From IMG/VR virus record IMGVR_UViG_3300045999_000714, positions 1-24,084 of that record: DNA of 24,084 nucleotides; one strand, 5' to 3'. Source of the DNA: a virus. Below the pieces are notes generated by a model, which made no database searches, had not been told where the DNA came from, and saw only the letters and a list, made by a program, of their open reading frames with translations. The position numbers and the translations under genes were made by a program. This document shows, piece after piece, positions 10,950 to 19,489 of the stretch (the first letter of the stretch is position 1; each line of letters begins with the position of its first letter).

Positions 10950-12383
10950 GTGAAGACGCCTATCCTCGGTCAAGCCTACGTGGCTCGCAGCCTTAACGCT
11001 GCGGACGCGCGGATGATCAACTTGTTTCCCGAGACGGTGCCTGCGCCTGATGGCAAAGAGCCTGCGTTCTTGAACCGTGCCCCAGGCTTGCGTAGGCTGG
11101 GTGTGGTGGGCACGGGCCCCATCCGAGGCTTGTGGTCGTACGGCAATTACATGTACGCCGTTTCTGGCACCAAGTTTTACCGTATTGACAGCAACTGGGC
11201 AGCCGTTCCGCTAGGCAATGTCAGCGGCACGGGGCCAGTGTCGATGGTCGACAACGGCACGCAGCTCTTCATTGCGGCCAATCCCGACGGTTACATCTAC
11301 GACGCAGCTACTGAGGAATACGCCGAGATTACCGACGTGGACTTTCCCGGCGCGGTGACTGTCGGCTATCTCGATGGCTACTTTATCTTCCAAGAGCCTA
11401 ACTCGCAGAAGTTCTGGACGTCTGAGCTGCTTGACGGCACCCAGATCGACCCGCTGTCGTTCGCTAGTGCTGAAGGTATGCCCGACAACTTGGTGTCGCT
11501 GTTTGTCGACCACCGCGAGGTATGGCTGTTTGGCACCCAGTCGGTTGAGGTCTGGTACAACGCGGGCGACACACCGTTTCCGCTGGCTCGTATCCAAGGT
11601 GCGGTCAATGAGATTGGCTGCGCGGCGACCTTTTCGGTTGCCAAGATGGACAACTCGCTGTTCTGGTTAGGGTCTGACGCCCGTGGCCAAGGCGTGGTGT
11701 TTCGTGCCAACGGCTACACCGGCCAGCGCATCTCGACCCATGCGGTTGAGTACGCTATCCAGAGCTACGGTACCATCTCAGACGCAATTGCTTTTACCTA
11801 CCAGCAAGACGGCCATGCTTTTTACGTGCTGAGTTTTCCGACAGCCCAAAAAACATGGGTGTTTGATGTAGCTACCGCCGCATGGCATGAGCGCGCTGGC
11901 TTTGCCAACGGCGAGTTTATCCGCCACCGTGCCAACTGCCAGACATTCTTCAATAACGAGGTAGTGGTCGGCGACTTCCAGACGGGCAAAATTTACGCGT
12001 ACGACCTTGACGTGTTTGCTGACGACACGCTGCCCCAGAAGTGGCTGCGGTCATGGCGGGCGCTGCCGCAAGGGCAGAACAACCTAAAGCGTACCGCCCA
12101 GCACGCCTTGCAGCTTGAGTGCGAGACAGGTGTGGGCTTGGTTCTTGGCCAAGGCAACGACCCACAGGTCATACTGCGTTTCTCAGACGACGGCGGCCAC
12201 ACATGGTCGAACGAGAAGTGGGCGGGCATGGGTAAGATGGGTAATTACGGATTCAGAGCGTTCTGGCGTCGGTTGGGCATGACTGACAAGCTGCGTGACC
12301 GCGTGTACGAGGTATCAGGCACCGACCCCGTCAAGATCGCCATTATGGGTGCCGAACTCGCTTTGTCCGGCACCAATGCCTAA
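10950..12383 (+). CDS. P22 gp10-like packaged-DNA stabilisation protein
   Basis: In P22, gp10 forms the hub below gp4 that keeps DNA in the head and holds needle and tailspikes. The protein is 477 aa (P22 gp10 has 472). The N-terminus ILGQAYVARSLNAADARMIN then LFPE is the family signature (G-x-Y-x-x-RS-x-N-A-D-x-R-x-I-N-L-x-PE). It continues with beta-propeller-like repeats (LWSYGNYMYAVSGTKFYRID, SMVDNGTQLFIAANPDGYIY). The start is GTG at 10950, four bases after the gp4-like stop, with no good ribosome site, so coupling is likely. Its end overlaps the fibre gene by eight bases. Confidence 0.9.
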   Translation: MKTPILGQAYVARSLNAADARMINLFPETVPAPDGKEPAFLNRAPGLRRLGVVGTGPIRGLWSYGNYMYAVSGTKFYRIDSNWAAVPLGNVSGTGPVSMVDNGTQLFIAANPDGYIYDAATEEYAEITDVDFPGAVTVGYLDGYFIFQEPNSQKFWTSELLDGTQIDPLSFASAEGMPDNLVSLFVDHREVWLFGTQSVEVWYNAGDTPFPLARIQGAVNEIGCAATFSVAKMDNSLFWLGSDARGQGVVFRANGYTGQRISTHAVEYAIQSYGTISDAIAFTYQQDGHAFYVLSFPTAQKTWVFDVATAAWHERAGFANGEFIRHRANCQTFFNNEVVVGDFQTGKIYAYDLDVFADDTLPQKWLRSWRALPQGQNNLKRTAQHALQLECETGVGLVLGQGNDPQVILRFSDDGGHTWSNEKWAGMGKMGNYGFRAFWRRLGMTDKLRDRVYEVSGTDPVKIAIMGAELALSGTNA

Positions 12384-13929
12384 CCCAGATAACGAACCGC
12401 AGATACCCAAGAACCAGTCGCCGATCACCGATGATCGGACAGGGATGGTGTCGCGGGATTGGTATCGGTTTTTCCTAAATTTACTCAACAAGGCCAATCA
12501 AGGCGGCGGTGGCGGTACCGGCACAGTCACGTCGGTTAATGTGTCGGGCGGCACGACGGGGTTAACGACCTCTGGCGGGCCGGTGACCACCTCCGGCACC
12601 ATCACGCTCGCGGGCACCTTAGATGTCGATAACGGCGGCACGGGAGCTACCACAGCAGCCAACGCCCGCACGAACTTGAGCGTGCCGAGTACGACAGGAT
12701 CAGGCGCGTCTGGTACGTGGGGCATCGACATCACCGGCAATGCGGCTAACGTCACAGGTACGGTAGCAATTGCCAACGGCGGCACCGGCCAGACTTCGGC
12801 AGCGGCGGCCATTACAGCTTTAACAGGCACGCAGACGTCAGGCTATTACCTGCGCTCAGACGGCACTAATGCGGCTTTGAGTGCTATTCAGGCTGCGGAC
12901 GTACCGACACTTAACCAAAACACGACAGGCCAAGCGGGCAGCGTAGCCAACGCCTTGACGGCAGGCACCGGCATTTCGTACAGCGTTGGCACGACGTATG
13001 ACGGCTCGGTCGCCGTTACGATCAACAATTCGGCGCCTGATCAGGTAGTGTCGTTGACCGGCGGCACAGGCATCAGCACGTCCGGTACGTACCCGAGCTT
13101 CACCATTACCAACACCGCGCCAGATCAAGTCGTTTCGCTGACGGCTGGCACGGGCATGAGCGTCACCGGCACGTACCCCAGCTTCACGCTGACCAATACT
13201 GCGCCTGACCAGGTGGTGTCGTTAACCGGCGCTGGCACGACCAGCATCTCGGGCACGTACCCCAACTTCACCATCACGTCGAACGATCAGTACGTCGGTA
13301 CGGTCACAAGCGTGTCCGGTACCGGTACGGTCAACGGTATTAGCTTGTCGGGCACGGTGACGTCCAGCGGTAGTCTGACACTCGGTGGCGCCCTAACCGG
13401 CGTTGATCTAACTACGCAAGTCACCGGCACGCTGCCGATCGCTAACGGCGGCACTGGCCAGACGACCGCCAGCGCAGCATTTAATGCCTTGTCGCCGGTC
13501 ACTAGCACAGGCGACTTGATCATCGGCAACGGGGCGAATAGCTCTACCCGCCTGCCGATTGGCGCCAACAATTACGTGCTGACCTCGAATGGCACGACGG
13601 CGGTTTGGGCGGTCGCGACCGGCTCGGGCGCAACGATTACGAACGACACCAGCACGTCAACGAACGTCTATCCGACCTTCGCTGCAGCTACGTCTGGCTC
13701 GCTGTCGACCATCTATACCAGCAACGCCAAATATCTGTACAAACCTAGCACAGGTGAATTAACATCGGAGCATTTCATAGCAGGCAACGGCATCTACGTT
13801 AACAGTTTGACTATAGATGTCAGCTATACAATTGCTTCAGGTACGTCAGGTATGTCGGCAGGCCCGGTAACGGTCGCCAGCGGCACAACGGTGACGGTGG
13901 CAAGCGGCTCACGGTGGGTGGTGTTATGA
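12376..13929 (+). CDS. repeat-rich tail fibre / needle-position protein
   Basis: A 517-residue Gly/Thr/Ser-rich fibrous protein. The ATG at 12376 overlaps the gp10-like stop. An N-terminal module (PITDDRTGMVSRDWYRFFLN, about 14-33) is typical of phage fibres and probably attaches to the virion. A Gly hinge follows, then three copies of a VDNGGTGATTAANARTNL-like motif (about 12630, 12775 and 13443). Between them lie three 28-residue repeats (APDQVVSLTGGTG...GTYPSFTITNT, 13033-13284). The C-terminus, SYTIASGTSGMSAGPVTVA to SGSRWVVL, is shared with the adhesin at 19490. P22 has its needle gene (26) at this place, so this protein may replace or accompany a needle. Receptor binding is inferred. 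Confidence 0.8.
   Translation: MPNPDNEPQIPKNQSPITDDRTGMVSRDWYRFFLNLLNKANQGGGGGTGTVTSVNVSGGTTGLTTSGGPVTTSGTITLAGTLDVDNGGTGATTAANARTNLSVPSTTGSGASGTWGIDITGNAANVTGTVAIANGGTGQTSAAAAITALTGTQTSGYYLRSDGTNAALSAIQAADVPTLNQNTTGQAGSVANALTAGTGISYSVGTTYDGSVAVTINNSAPDQVVSLTGGTGISTSGTYPSFTITNTAPDQVVSLTAGTGMSVTGTYPSFTLTNTAPDQVVSLTGAGTTSISGTYPNFTITSNDQYVGTVTSVSGTGTVNGISLSGTVTSSGSLTLGGALTGVDLTTQVTGTLPIANGGTGQTTASAAFNALSPVTSTGDLIIGNGANSSTRLPIGANNYVLTSNGTTAVWAVATGSGATITNDTSTSTNVYPTFAAATSGSLSTIYTSNAKYLYKPSTGELTSEHFIAGNGIYVNSLTIDVSYTIASGTSGMSAGPVTVASGTTVTVASGSRWVVL
13033..13284 (+). repeat. three in-frame 84-bp repeats in the fibre gene
   Basis: Units start at 13033, 13117 and 13201, each exactly 84 bases (28 codons). 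Each encodes APDQVVSL-TGxGhS-GTYPxFTxTx. The third unit is slightly diverged at TGAGTTSISG. Tandem in-frame units can expand or contract by recombination and so change fibre length. Confidence 0.85.
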
Positions 13930-14798
13930 ACGATATTACAACTGTTGGATCGCAAGCTCTGCAAACTTTACTCAGCGTGGAAAATGCCGAGGAAACTTTG
14001 CTACAGTTGCCCCAAGTTGACTGCCCTGTCGTTCATCATTTTGGGCCGAACATTTGTATCCGGGAAGTGTTCATGCCTGCGGGCACGCTGGCTATAGGCC
14101 ATAGACAAAAATTTGAGCATATGAACATCATGCTCCGCGGAAAAGTTATGGTAGTTGACGACGATGGTGTCACTCAAATATTAACCGCTCCGCTAATTTT
14201 TGTTGGGAAGCCAGGGCGAAAAATTGGGTATGTTTTAGAAGATATGGTTTGGCAAAACATTTACTCTACTGATTTAAAAGATATTGACGCTGTAGAAAAC
14301 ATGTTCATAGAGAAAAGCGAACATTGGCAAGACGACCGCGCGGCTAAATTTAAGGTGGCTCAAATAGAGCATATGGTTGACCGCGTTGACTATGACGAAA
14401 TACTGCATACCTTTGGTATTTCGCATGAGCTCGCTCGGCAACAATCCGAAAATGAAGACGATCAAATTTGGTTGGATATTGGTAATGTTCGCGTGACAGA
14501 TTCGCCAATAGAAGGTAAGGGTTTATTTGCTACGTCGCCGATATCAGCTGGCGAAGTAATTTGCCCTGCTAGAGTAAACGGTATGCGTACACAAGCGGGG
14601 CGATATACAAATCACGCTGCCAACCCAAATGCCGTTATGGTGGCAACTGACGCTGGCGATATAAATTTAGTGGCTCTACGTAATATAGCGGGCTGCGTAG
14701 GTGGTGATATGGGCGAAGAAATAACTATTGATTACAGGGCAGCCTTGCGATTGGCTGGCGTGGAGTTTAGCGAGCAGGAGGTTTTATGTCAGCCGTAG
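13926..14798 (+). CDS. cupin-SET fusion protein (putative lysine methyltransferase)
   Basis: A 290-residue protein; its ATG overlaps the fibre stop (ATGA). Residues ~35-125 look like a cupin: GHRQKFEHMNIMLRGKV with H59 and H65 as possible metal ligands, then FVGKPGRKIGYVLEDMVWQN. Residues ~187-272 read as a SET domain: GKGLFAT (197-203) for the AdoMet-binding start, RYTNHAANPN (226-235) for the canonical NHS..PN motif with Ala for Ser, and GEEITIDY (263-270) for the catalytic-Tyr motif. SET proteins methylate protein lysines. The usual post-SET zinc cysteines are not seen. The gene lies where P22 has gp14, just before the ejection proteins. Codons are AT-richer than upstream. Target unknown. 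Confidence 0.75.
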   Translation: MNDITTVGSQALQTLLSVENAEETLLQLPQVDCPVVHHFGPNICIREVFMPAGTLAIGHRQKFEHMNIMLRGKVMVVDDDGVTQILTAPLIFVGKPGRKIGYVLEDMVWQNIYSTDLKDIDAVENMFIEKSEHWQDDRAAKFKVAQIEHMVDRVDYDEILHTFGISHELARQQSENEDDQIWLDIGNVRVTDSPIEGKGLFATSPISAGEVICPARVNGMRTQAGRYTNHAANPNAVMVATDAGDINLVALRNIAGCVGGDMGEEITIDYRAALRLAGVEFSEQEVLCQP

Positions 14799-15463
14799 CA
14801 ACAGCAATTGTAGGCAGCACATTGGTAGGCGCATACGGCGCAAATAAAGCGTCTAAAGCACAGTTGCAAGGCGCTAGGGAAGGTGCGGCTGCCGAACGGG
14901 AAATGTTTGAGCGTCAAGTTGAGTTACAGCGCCCATTTAGAGAGGCGGGGGAACAGGCGCTTAACAAACTTTTACCTATGGCAATGAACTACAAGCCTTT
15001 TAGCCTAAAAGATTTTGAGCTTGACCCAGGGTACCAATTTCGAATGCAAGAAGGGCGCCGCGCAGTCGAAAACAGTATGTTAGCTCGGGGTATGGGGCTA
15101 TCAGGGTCTATGCTTCGCGGGGTTACTCGGTATGGCCAGGGGATAGGGTCGGAAGAATTTATGAACGCCTATAACCGCTTTCAAGCTAACCGCGCTAATG
15201 AAATGAACCCGTTGCAAGCTTTAGCGGGCGTGGGGCAAACCTCTGCAAATACTTTAAGTGGCGCGGCAGGGCAGCTAGGCTCAAGTCTAAGTAACTTAGC
15301 TGTTGGCGCCGGAAACGCCAGAGCGTCCGCGTATGCTGGTACCGCAAATGCGTTGGCAAGCGGCATAGGTCAAGGGTTGAATTACTACCAAGGCAATCTG
15401 GCGGCAAAACAACAGCAGCAAAACTTTAATACCTACATGAACTACCTTAAAGGGGTAGCTTAA
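14786..15463 (+). CDS. ejection protein, P22 gp7-like DNA transfer protein
   Basis: Carried in the head and released with DNA to help it cross the envelope. The protein has 225 residues (P22 gp7 has 229). The N-terminus is a hydrophobic Ala/Gly helix (VATAIVGSTLVGAYGANKA). A characteristic middle part follows: PFREAGEQALNKL, DFELDPGYQFRMQEGRRAVE, SMLARGMGLSGSMLRGVTRY and AYNRFQANR. The C-terminal half is Gly/Ala/Asn-rich (LAGVGQTSANTLSGAAGQLG). AGGAGG precedes the ATG, which lies inside the end of the SET gene (13-base overlap). It is first of three ejection-type genes, as in P22 7-20-16. Confidence 0.85.
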   Translation: MSAVATAIVGSTLVGAYGANKASKAQLQGAREGAAAEREMFERQVELQRPFREAGEQALNKLLPMAMNYKPFSLKDFELDPGYQFRMQEGRRAVENSMLARGMGLSGSMLRGVTRYGQGIGSEEFMNAYNRFQANRANEMNPLQALAGVGQTSANTLSGAAGQLGSSLSNLAVGAGNARASAYAGTANALASGIGQGLNYYQGNLAAKQQQQNFNTYMNYLKGVA

Positions 15464-15464
15464 T

Positions 15465-17003
15465 ATGGCTCAAATTGACCCCAGCATAGCGCTTAGCATC
15501 AGACCGGCTCAAATTGAGTCGCCGTTAGTGCACGCCGCGCGGGCAGCCGAGTTGCAGGGCGCGCAGCAAAATCAGTTCATGAACATGCTCAAAATGAAAG
15601 AGTATGTTGATGAAACGCGCAATAAAAATGCGATGACAAAATGGCTGGCCACAAAAACGCCTCAAGACCTAAATAGTGAAGAAAACTTGAACCAGCTTGC
15701 CACCCAGTTTGGGGCGCAAGGTTTGGCGTTAGCTAAGCAAATTGACGATCGCAGAAAAGCGCAAGGCGAGGCTTTATATCGGGGGGCACAAACAAGCGAC
15801 CTTGAATCACAAACAGCAAAACGCCGCTACGAGCTGGGCGAAACTCAACGGACAAACGCAATAAAAACAATAGCCGGTTTTCGTAACAGTCAAGAAGCCC
15901 TTGACATGCTGTATGAGTCTGAAGCTAACGGAGCTATCCCCGCCACCGCCGCCGCAGAAATTCGCCGCAGGATGCCTGAAAACGAAGAAGATTTTCCGGC
16001 GTTTAAGCAAGAGTTAATTGCGACGCTTATGCCCGCAGAAAAACAGCTTGAGTTTAAGCAGCCAAAACCAGAGAAAGTAGATTTGAACGGTAAGGTTGTA
16101 GTGCTTGACATGAACTCAAATAGCGACACGTTCCTGAAGGTAATACGTGAAGACGTAAAAACCGCTGCGCCTGCCGCACGTACTGAAAGCCCGTTAGCGC
16201 GTCTGCAACGCGAGCGCGCAGAACTGGTTGCCGCTAACCCTACAGACCCACGCATCGCGCAGTTGGACGACGCTATTGGCAAAGAAACCGGCAAGACTAT
16301 GACTGCCGAACAGAGGAGCCAAGAGCAGGATCGAAACGAACGTCGTCGAATAGAGCGTGAACGCCTTAACTTAGAGCGTTACAAAGCGTATAGAGGTGAA
16401 GGCTCTGGCGGGGGGCCGGGCACTAAGCTGGAAAAAGGCGAGCGTTGGAACGCGGAAGAGCAGCGTATCGAGACGGTGCCAGGCAGCAAGCTGTTCGTCG
16501 CGCAATCAGGCGCTCACGGTAAAGATAGGGCGGCATTAGTTGCGGTTGAAACGAAAACTAAATCCGCCGTTGATAAGATAAACGAAATTTTAGACCCTAA
16601 AAACAAAGCTGGCTTTGACGCTAACTTTAGTGGCGCGGTACCTTACGGCGCTTATATTACCGGTCGCTTTGCGCCTGACAGCCGTCGCCGTATTGAAAGC
16701 CTAAAGTCTGACATGAAGGCCGCAGGGTTAGAATTGATTCGCGCTGGTGGTCAATCGATTGGCCAGATTACGGAGCGCGAATGGCCTATCTTAGAAAATA
16801 TGATTGCCGGTATTAGTCCCGAAATGACGCCTGAAGCTGCCCGCGCAGAGTTTAAGAAAGTGGCTGCGTACATGGAGCGGTTAAAAGATAACGCCAAGGA
16901 AGCATATCAAACTGAATGGGGCGACACGCAATATTTTAAGCCCGTGCAAGGTGGTAAGCCCCCACGCGGCGCTGGCGCTTCAGACCCGCTAGGAATTCGA
17001 TAA
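15465..17003 (+). CDS. second ejection / internal virion protein (gp20 position)
   Basis: A 512-residue, largely helical protein in the position of P22 gp20 (471 aa). AAAGGGG precedes the ATG. It begins MAQIDPSIALSIRPAQIESP, a start I recall from internal virion proteins of podoviruses. It then has long polar helices, and an Arg/Glu-rich coiled coil (DRNERRRIERERLNLERYKA, about 290-310). A more compact C-terminal domain follows (VETKTKSAVDKINEILDP, GAYITGRFAPDSRRRIESLK, IGQITEREWPILENMIAG). No enzymatic motif was found. Sequence similarity to gp20 is not obvious; assignment depends on order and character. Its stop overlaps the next ATG (TAATG). Confidence 0.7.
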   Translation: MAQIDPSIALSIRPAQIESPLVHAARAAELQGAQQNQFMNMLKMKEYVDETRNKNAMTKWLATKTPQDLNSEENLNQLATQFGAQGLALAKQIDDRRKAQGEALYRGAQTSDLESQTAKRRYELGETQRTNAIKTIAGFRNSQEALDMLYESEANGAIPATAAAEIRRRMPENEEDFPAFKQELIATLMPAEKQLEFKQPKPEKVDLNGKVVVLDMNSNSDTFLKVIREDVKTAAPAARTESPLARLQRERAELVAANPTDPRIAQLDDAIGKETGKTMTAEQRSQEQDRNERRRIERERLNLERYKAYRGEGSGGGPGTKLEKGERWNAEEQRIETVPGSKLFVAQSGAHGKDRAALVAVETKTKSAVDKINEILDPKNKAGFDANFSGAVPYGAYITGRFAPDSRRRIESLKSDMKAAGLELIRAGGQSIGQITEREWPILENMIAGISPEMTPEAARAEFKKVAAYMERLKDNAKEAYQTEWGDTQYFKPVQGGKPPRGAGASDPLGIR

Positions 17004-19486
17004 TGGCCACGCTTGCTGAAATCCGCACGCAATACCCGCAATATGCTGACATGTCAGACGCAGCGTTGGCGGATGCGCTGCACAAAAAATTTTACTCCGA
17101 CATACCGCGCGAGGAATTTAACGTCAAGATTGGTTTGTCTGGAGCCCCCGCGCCTGCGCCTGCGCCAGCGCCCGCTACTGCAAACCGCGACGGCGTACCT
17201 GCGCCTCGCCAAGAAAGCGCAGCGTCGTACTATGGCCGCGCAATGGCGGCGCCTTATGCTGGGTTTAAACGAGGGTTTCAGGACATTACGGATACCGCTG
17301 CGCTATTGCTCTCAAAAGGCGTAGATAAGGTAACCGGTACTGACAACGCATCTAAAGCCGTGCAAGCCGAAATTGATCGTCAGAAAGCCGAGTATGAACG
17401 GCAATACGGCGAGTTTGGCAGCGCCGATGTAGGTCGTTTTGCCGGCAGCGTAACTGGCACGGCTCCTGTAGGCAGCGTAATAGCCGCACCAATTAAAAAA
17501 GGGGTAGAGATGGCGCCTTCATTGGCTCGATATCTAACGCCTTTAGTCACGTCTTTGGAAACGGGTGGGTTTAAAACCGGTTTAGACGCGGGGCTTAAAT
17601 CTTCCGCTGTTAAGGCTGTTGGTGGCGGCGCTACAGGCGCAGCATCTGCTGCGGCTATAAATCCTGATGACGCGACCGCAGGCGGAACCATTGGTGCGCT
17701 GCTGCCTTCCGTTGTCATGCCTGTCGCGGGAAAAGTTTTTGATTACGGTCGCAAACTAGCCGACCTAAAAGGCGCTAACTACCTTGAAGCAGTAGAAGGT
17801 AAAGGCCGCGAGATTATTAACTTACTGCGATCGGACGCCGCGCGGATAGTTCCTGGTAGCGCGCCCACCGCAGGTGAAGTAGCTGCGCCAGCAGGCAGCA
17901 CTGGGTTTTCTGCTATGCAAGCTAACCTAATCAAACGGCCTGAGGTAGCGACTGTATACGCCGAAAATGCCGCGCAAACTAACGCCGCTCGCCTAGCACA
18001 AGAAGAGCGAGTTAAATCTTTGCGAAAAGGCGCGTTCAAAAAAGTACTGGATAAAATTGATAGCGCGTTGACTAATGTGAGCCAACGCGAAACCGGTGAA
18101 GCATTACTAAAGGCAGCAAAAGTTGAACAAAAACTGGTTAAAACGAGCGTTATCGAGCCGGCGTATAACGCCGCGTATAAAGCTGCGGGCGACTCTAAGA
18201 TAGACGTGTCTGGCGTAGTAAAAACTGCCGAAAACATTTTAGAACGAAAGCTGTCGGACTTTGCGCCAGAAACAGCGCCAAACACGGTGCGTAAGTTGTT
18301 GGCGCTTAAGCCCAAAGGTGAGCCTGAAGCAGCGTTAGGCAAAGGTAAAATTTCATCCAAAATAACTAAGCCGGCGTCAGAAGCCACGGCGCCTGCCGAA
18401 GCTACGTTGCAGCAGCTCGACGACATCAGAAAAGCCATTAACGCTGACATACAAGCCGCTAAAACTTCGCAAACGCCATCTTCCGACATGACTTTGCGCA
18501 ACTTGTACAAGTTGCATGAGGCTATTGACGACGCGATCGGCAAGAGCGGTAATCTGTCGGACGAGGCAAAAACGCTGTACGCCAAAGCGGTGCAGACCTA
18601 CCGTACAGAATACGTGCCGCGTTTTAAGACCGGCATGAACGCCAATCTGTTTAAGCAGACTTCGTTAAACGAGCCAAAGATTATGGCCGACGACGTAGTA
18701 GGCAAGTATTTTCAGCCTAAAGGCGAGCGCGAAGCCGAACAGTTTATTACGATGTTTGGCAAAGATCCTAACGCGCTCAAAGTAGCCAAGGCCGGCATAG
18801 AAGACCTTTACCGTCAAAGAGTGGTAGATGCTGCAACAGGCCGCGTAAACATGACTAAGCACGCCGCGTTTATGAAAGACTACGCGCGGCCAATAGCGCT
18901 TATGGATGATGCCGGCATGGGGCTGCGCAAAGGTTTTGACGCCATCGGCGCAGACGCTGCGCGGCTGGCGCGTATTCAAGAGTTGATCGATAAGACAGGC
19001 AATAAGCTGCGGCCACCGCTCCCACCAGGCTCTAACGCTATGCTGGTGGAAAAGCGCATTGCTGAGATAACCAAAAATTTATCCCCGGAGCAATTGCGCG
19101 CAGTTAACGCTGTGCGGAATGATTTGGCTCGCGAGGCAGAATACGTTAGATTGGCTCAGTTGGGCGGGGCGGGCGATCAAGGAACAGCAGTTGCCACCAA
19201 GGCCGCCGCCGAAGGGGGCTTGCCGGCACCTAGTTTGCTTAGCGTACCGCTTACCATATTTAATAATGCGGTTAAACGTTTAACATTAAAAATGGACGAT
19301 AAACTTGCGCTAGAAATTGCTCGCGAGTTAACTAGCCCAGCGTTGGCGGCGCAGTCTATAGAAAAGGCAGTCAATCGCCGTTTTGGGCAAGAAGTAACAG
19401 ATGAGATGCTACAGCGCGCCGCACCTTTTGTGGCACGAGGGGCAGCTCAAGCGCCTGCAGACCGAAACAATCTTAATCGTAGGTGA
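17003..19486 (+). CDS. large ejection / internal virion protein (gp16 position)
   Basis: An 827-residue protein in the place of P22 gp16 (609 aa). The N-terminal module IRTQYPQYADMSDAALADAL then HKKFYSDIPREEF (about 7-39) is common at the start of large phage virion proteins. A Pro/Ala linker follows (about 47-58). Around residues 195-240 is a Gly/Ala-rich hydrophobic region (KAVGGGATGAASAAAINPDD, GTIGALLPSVVMPVAG) that could insert into a membrane. The rest is long helices with Ala/Lys-rich composition. No lytic transglycosylase motif was seen, so it is probably a pore or channel component rather than an enzyme. AGGAA precedes the ATG. Confidence 0.75.
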   Translation: MATLAEIRTQYPQYADMSDAALADALHKKFYSDIPREEFNVKIGLSGAPAPAPAPAPATANRDGVPAPRQESAASYYGRAMAAPYAGFKRGFQDITDTAALLLSKGVDKVTGTDNASKAVQAEIDRQKAEYERQYGEFGSADVGRFAGSVTGTAPVGSVIAAPIKKGVEMAPSLARYLTPLVTSLETGGFKTGLDAGLKSSAVKAVGGGATGAASAAAINPDDATAGGTIGALLPSVVMPVAGKVFDYGRKLADLKGANYLEAVEGKGREIINLLRSDAARIVPGSAPTAGEVAAPAGSTGFSAMQANLIKRPEVATVYAENAAQTNAARLAQEERVKSLRKGAFKKVLDKIDSALTNVSQRETGEALLKAAKVEQKLVKTSVIEPAYNAAYKAAGDSKIDVSGVVKTAENILERKLSDFAPETAPNTVRKLLALKPKGEPEAALGKGKISSKITKPASEATAPAEATLQQLDDIRKAINADIQAAKTSQTPSSDMTLRNLYKLHEAIDDAIGKSGNLSDEAKTLYAKAVQTYRTEYVPRFKTGMNANLFKQTSLNEPKIMADDVVGKYFQPKGEREAEQFITMFGKDPNALKVAKAGIEDLYRQRVVDAATGRVNMTKHAAFMKDYARPIALMDDAGMGLRKGFDAIGADAARLARIQELIDKTGNKLRPPLPPGSNAMLVEKRIAEITKNLSPEQLRAVNAVRNDLAREAEYVRLAQLGGAGDQGTAVATKAAAEGGLPAPSLLSVPLTIFNNAVKRLTLKMDDKLALEIARELTSPALAAQSIEKAVNRRFGQEVTDEMLQRAAPFVARGAAQAPADRNNLNRR

Positions 19487-19489
19487 TAA

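Noticed and set aside
17779-18585. 268-aa leftward frame opposite the large ejection gene
   Set aside because: Antisense shadow, Ser/Ala/Leu-rich, with no start signal.
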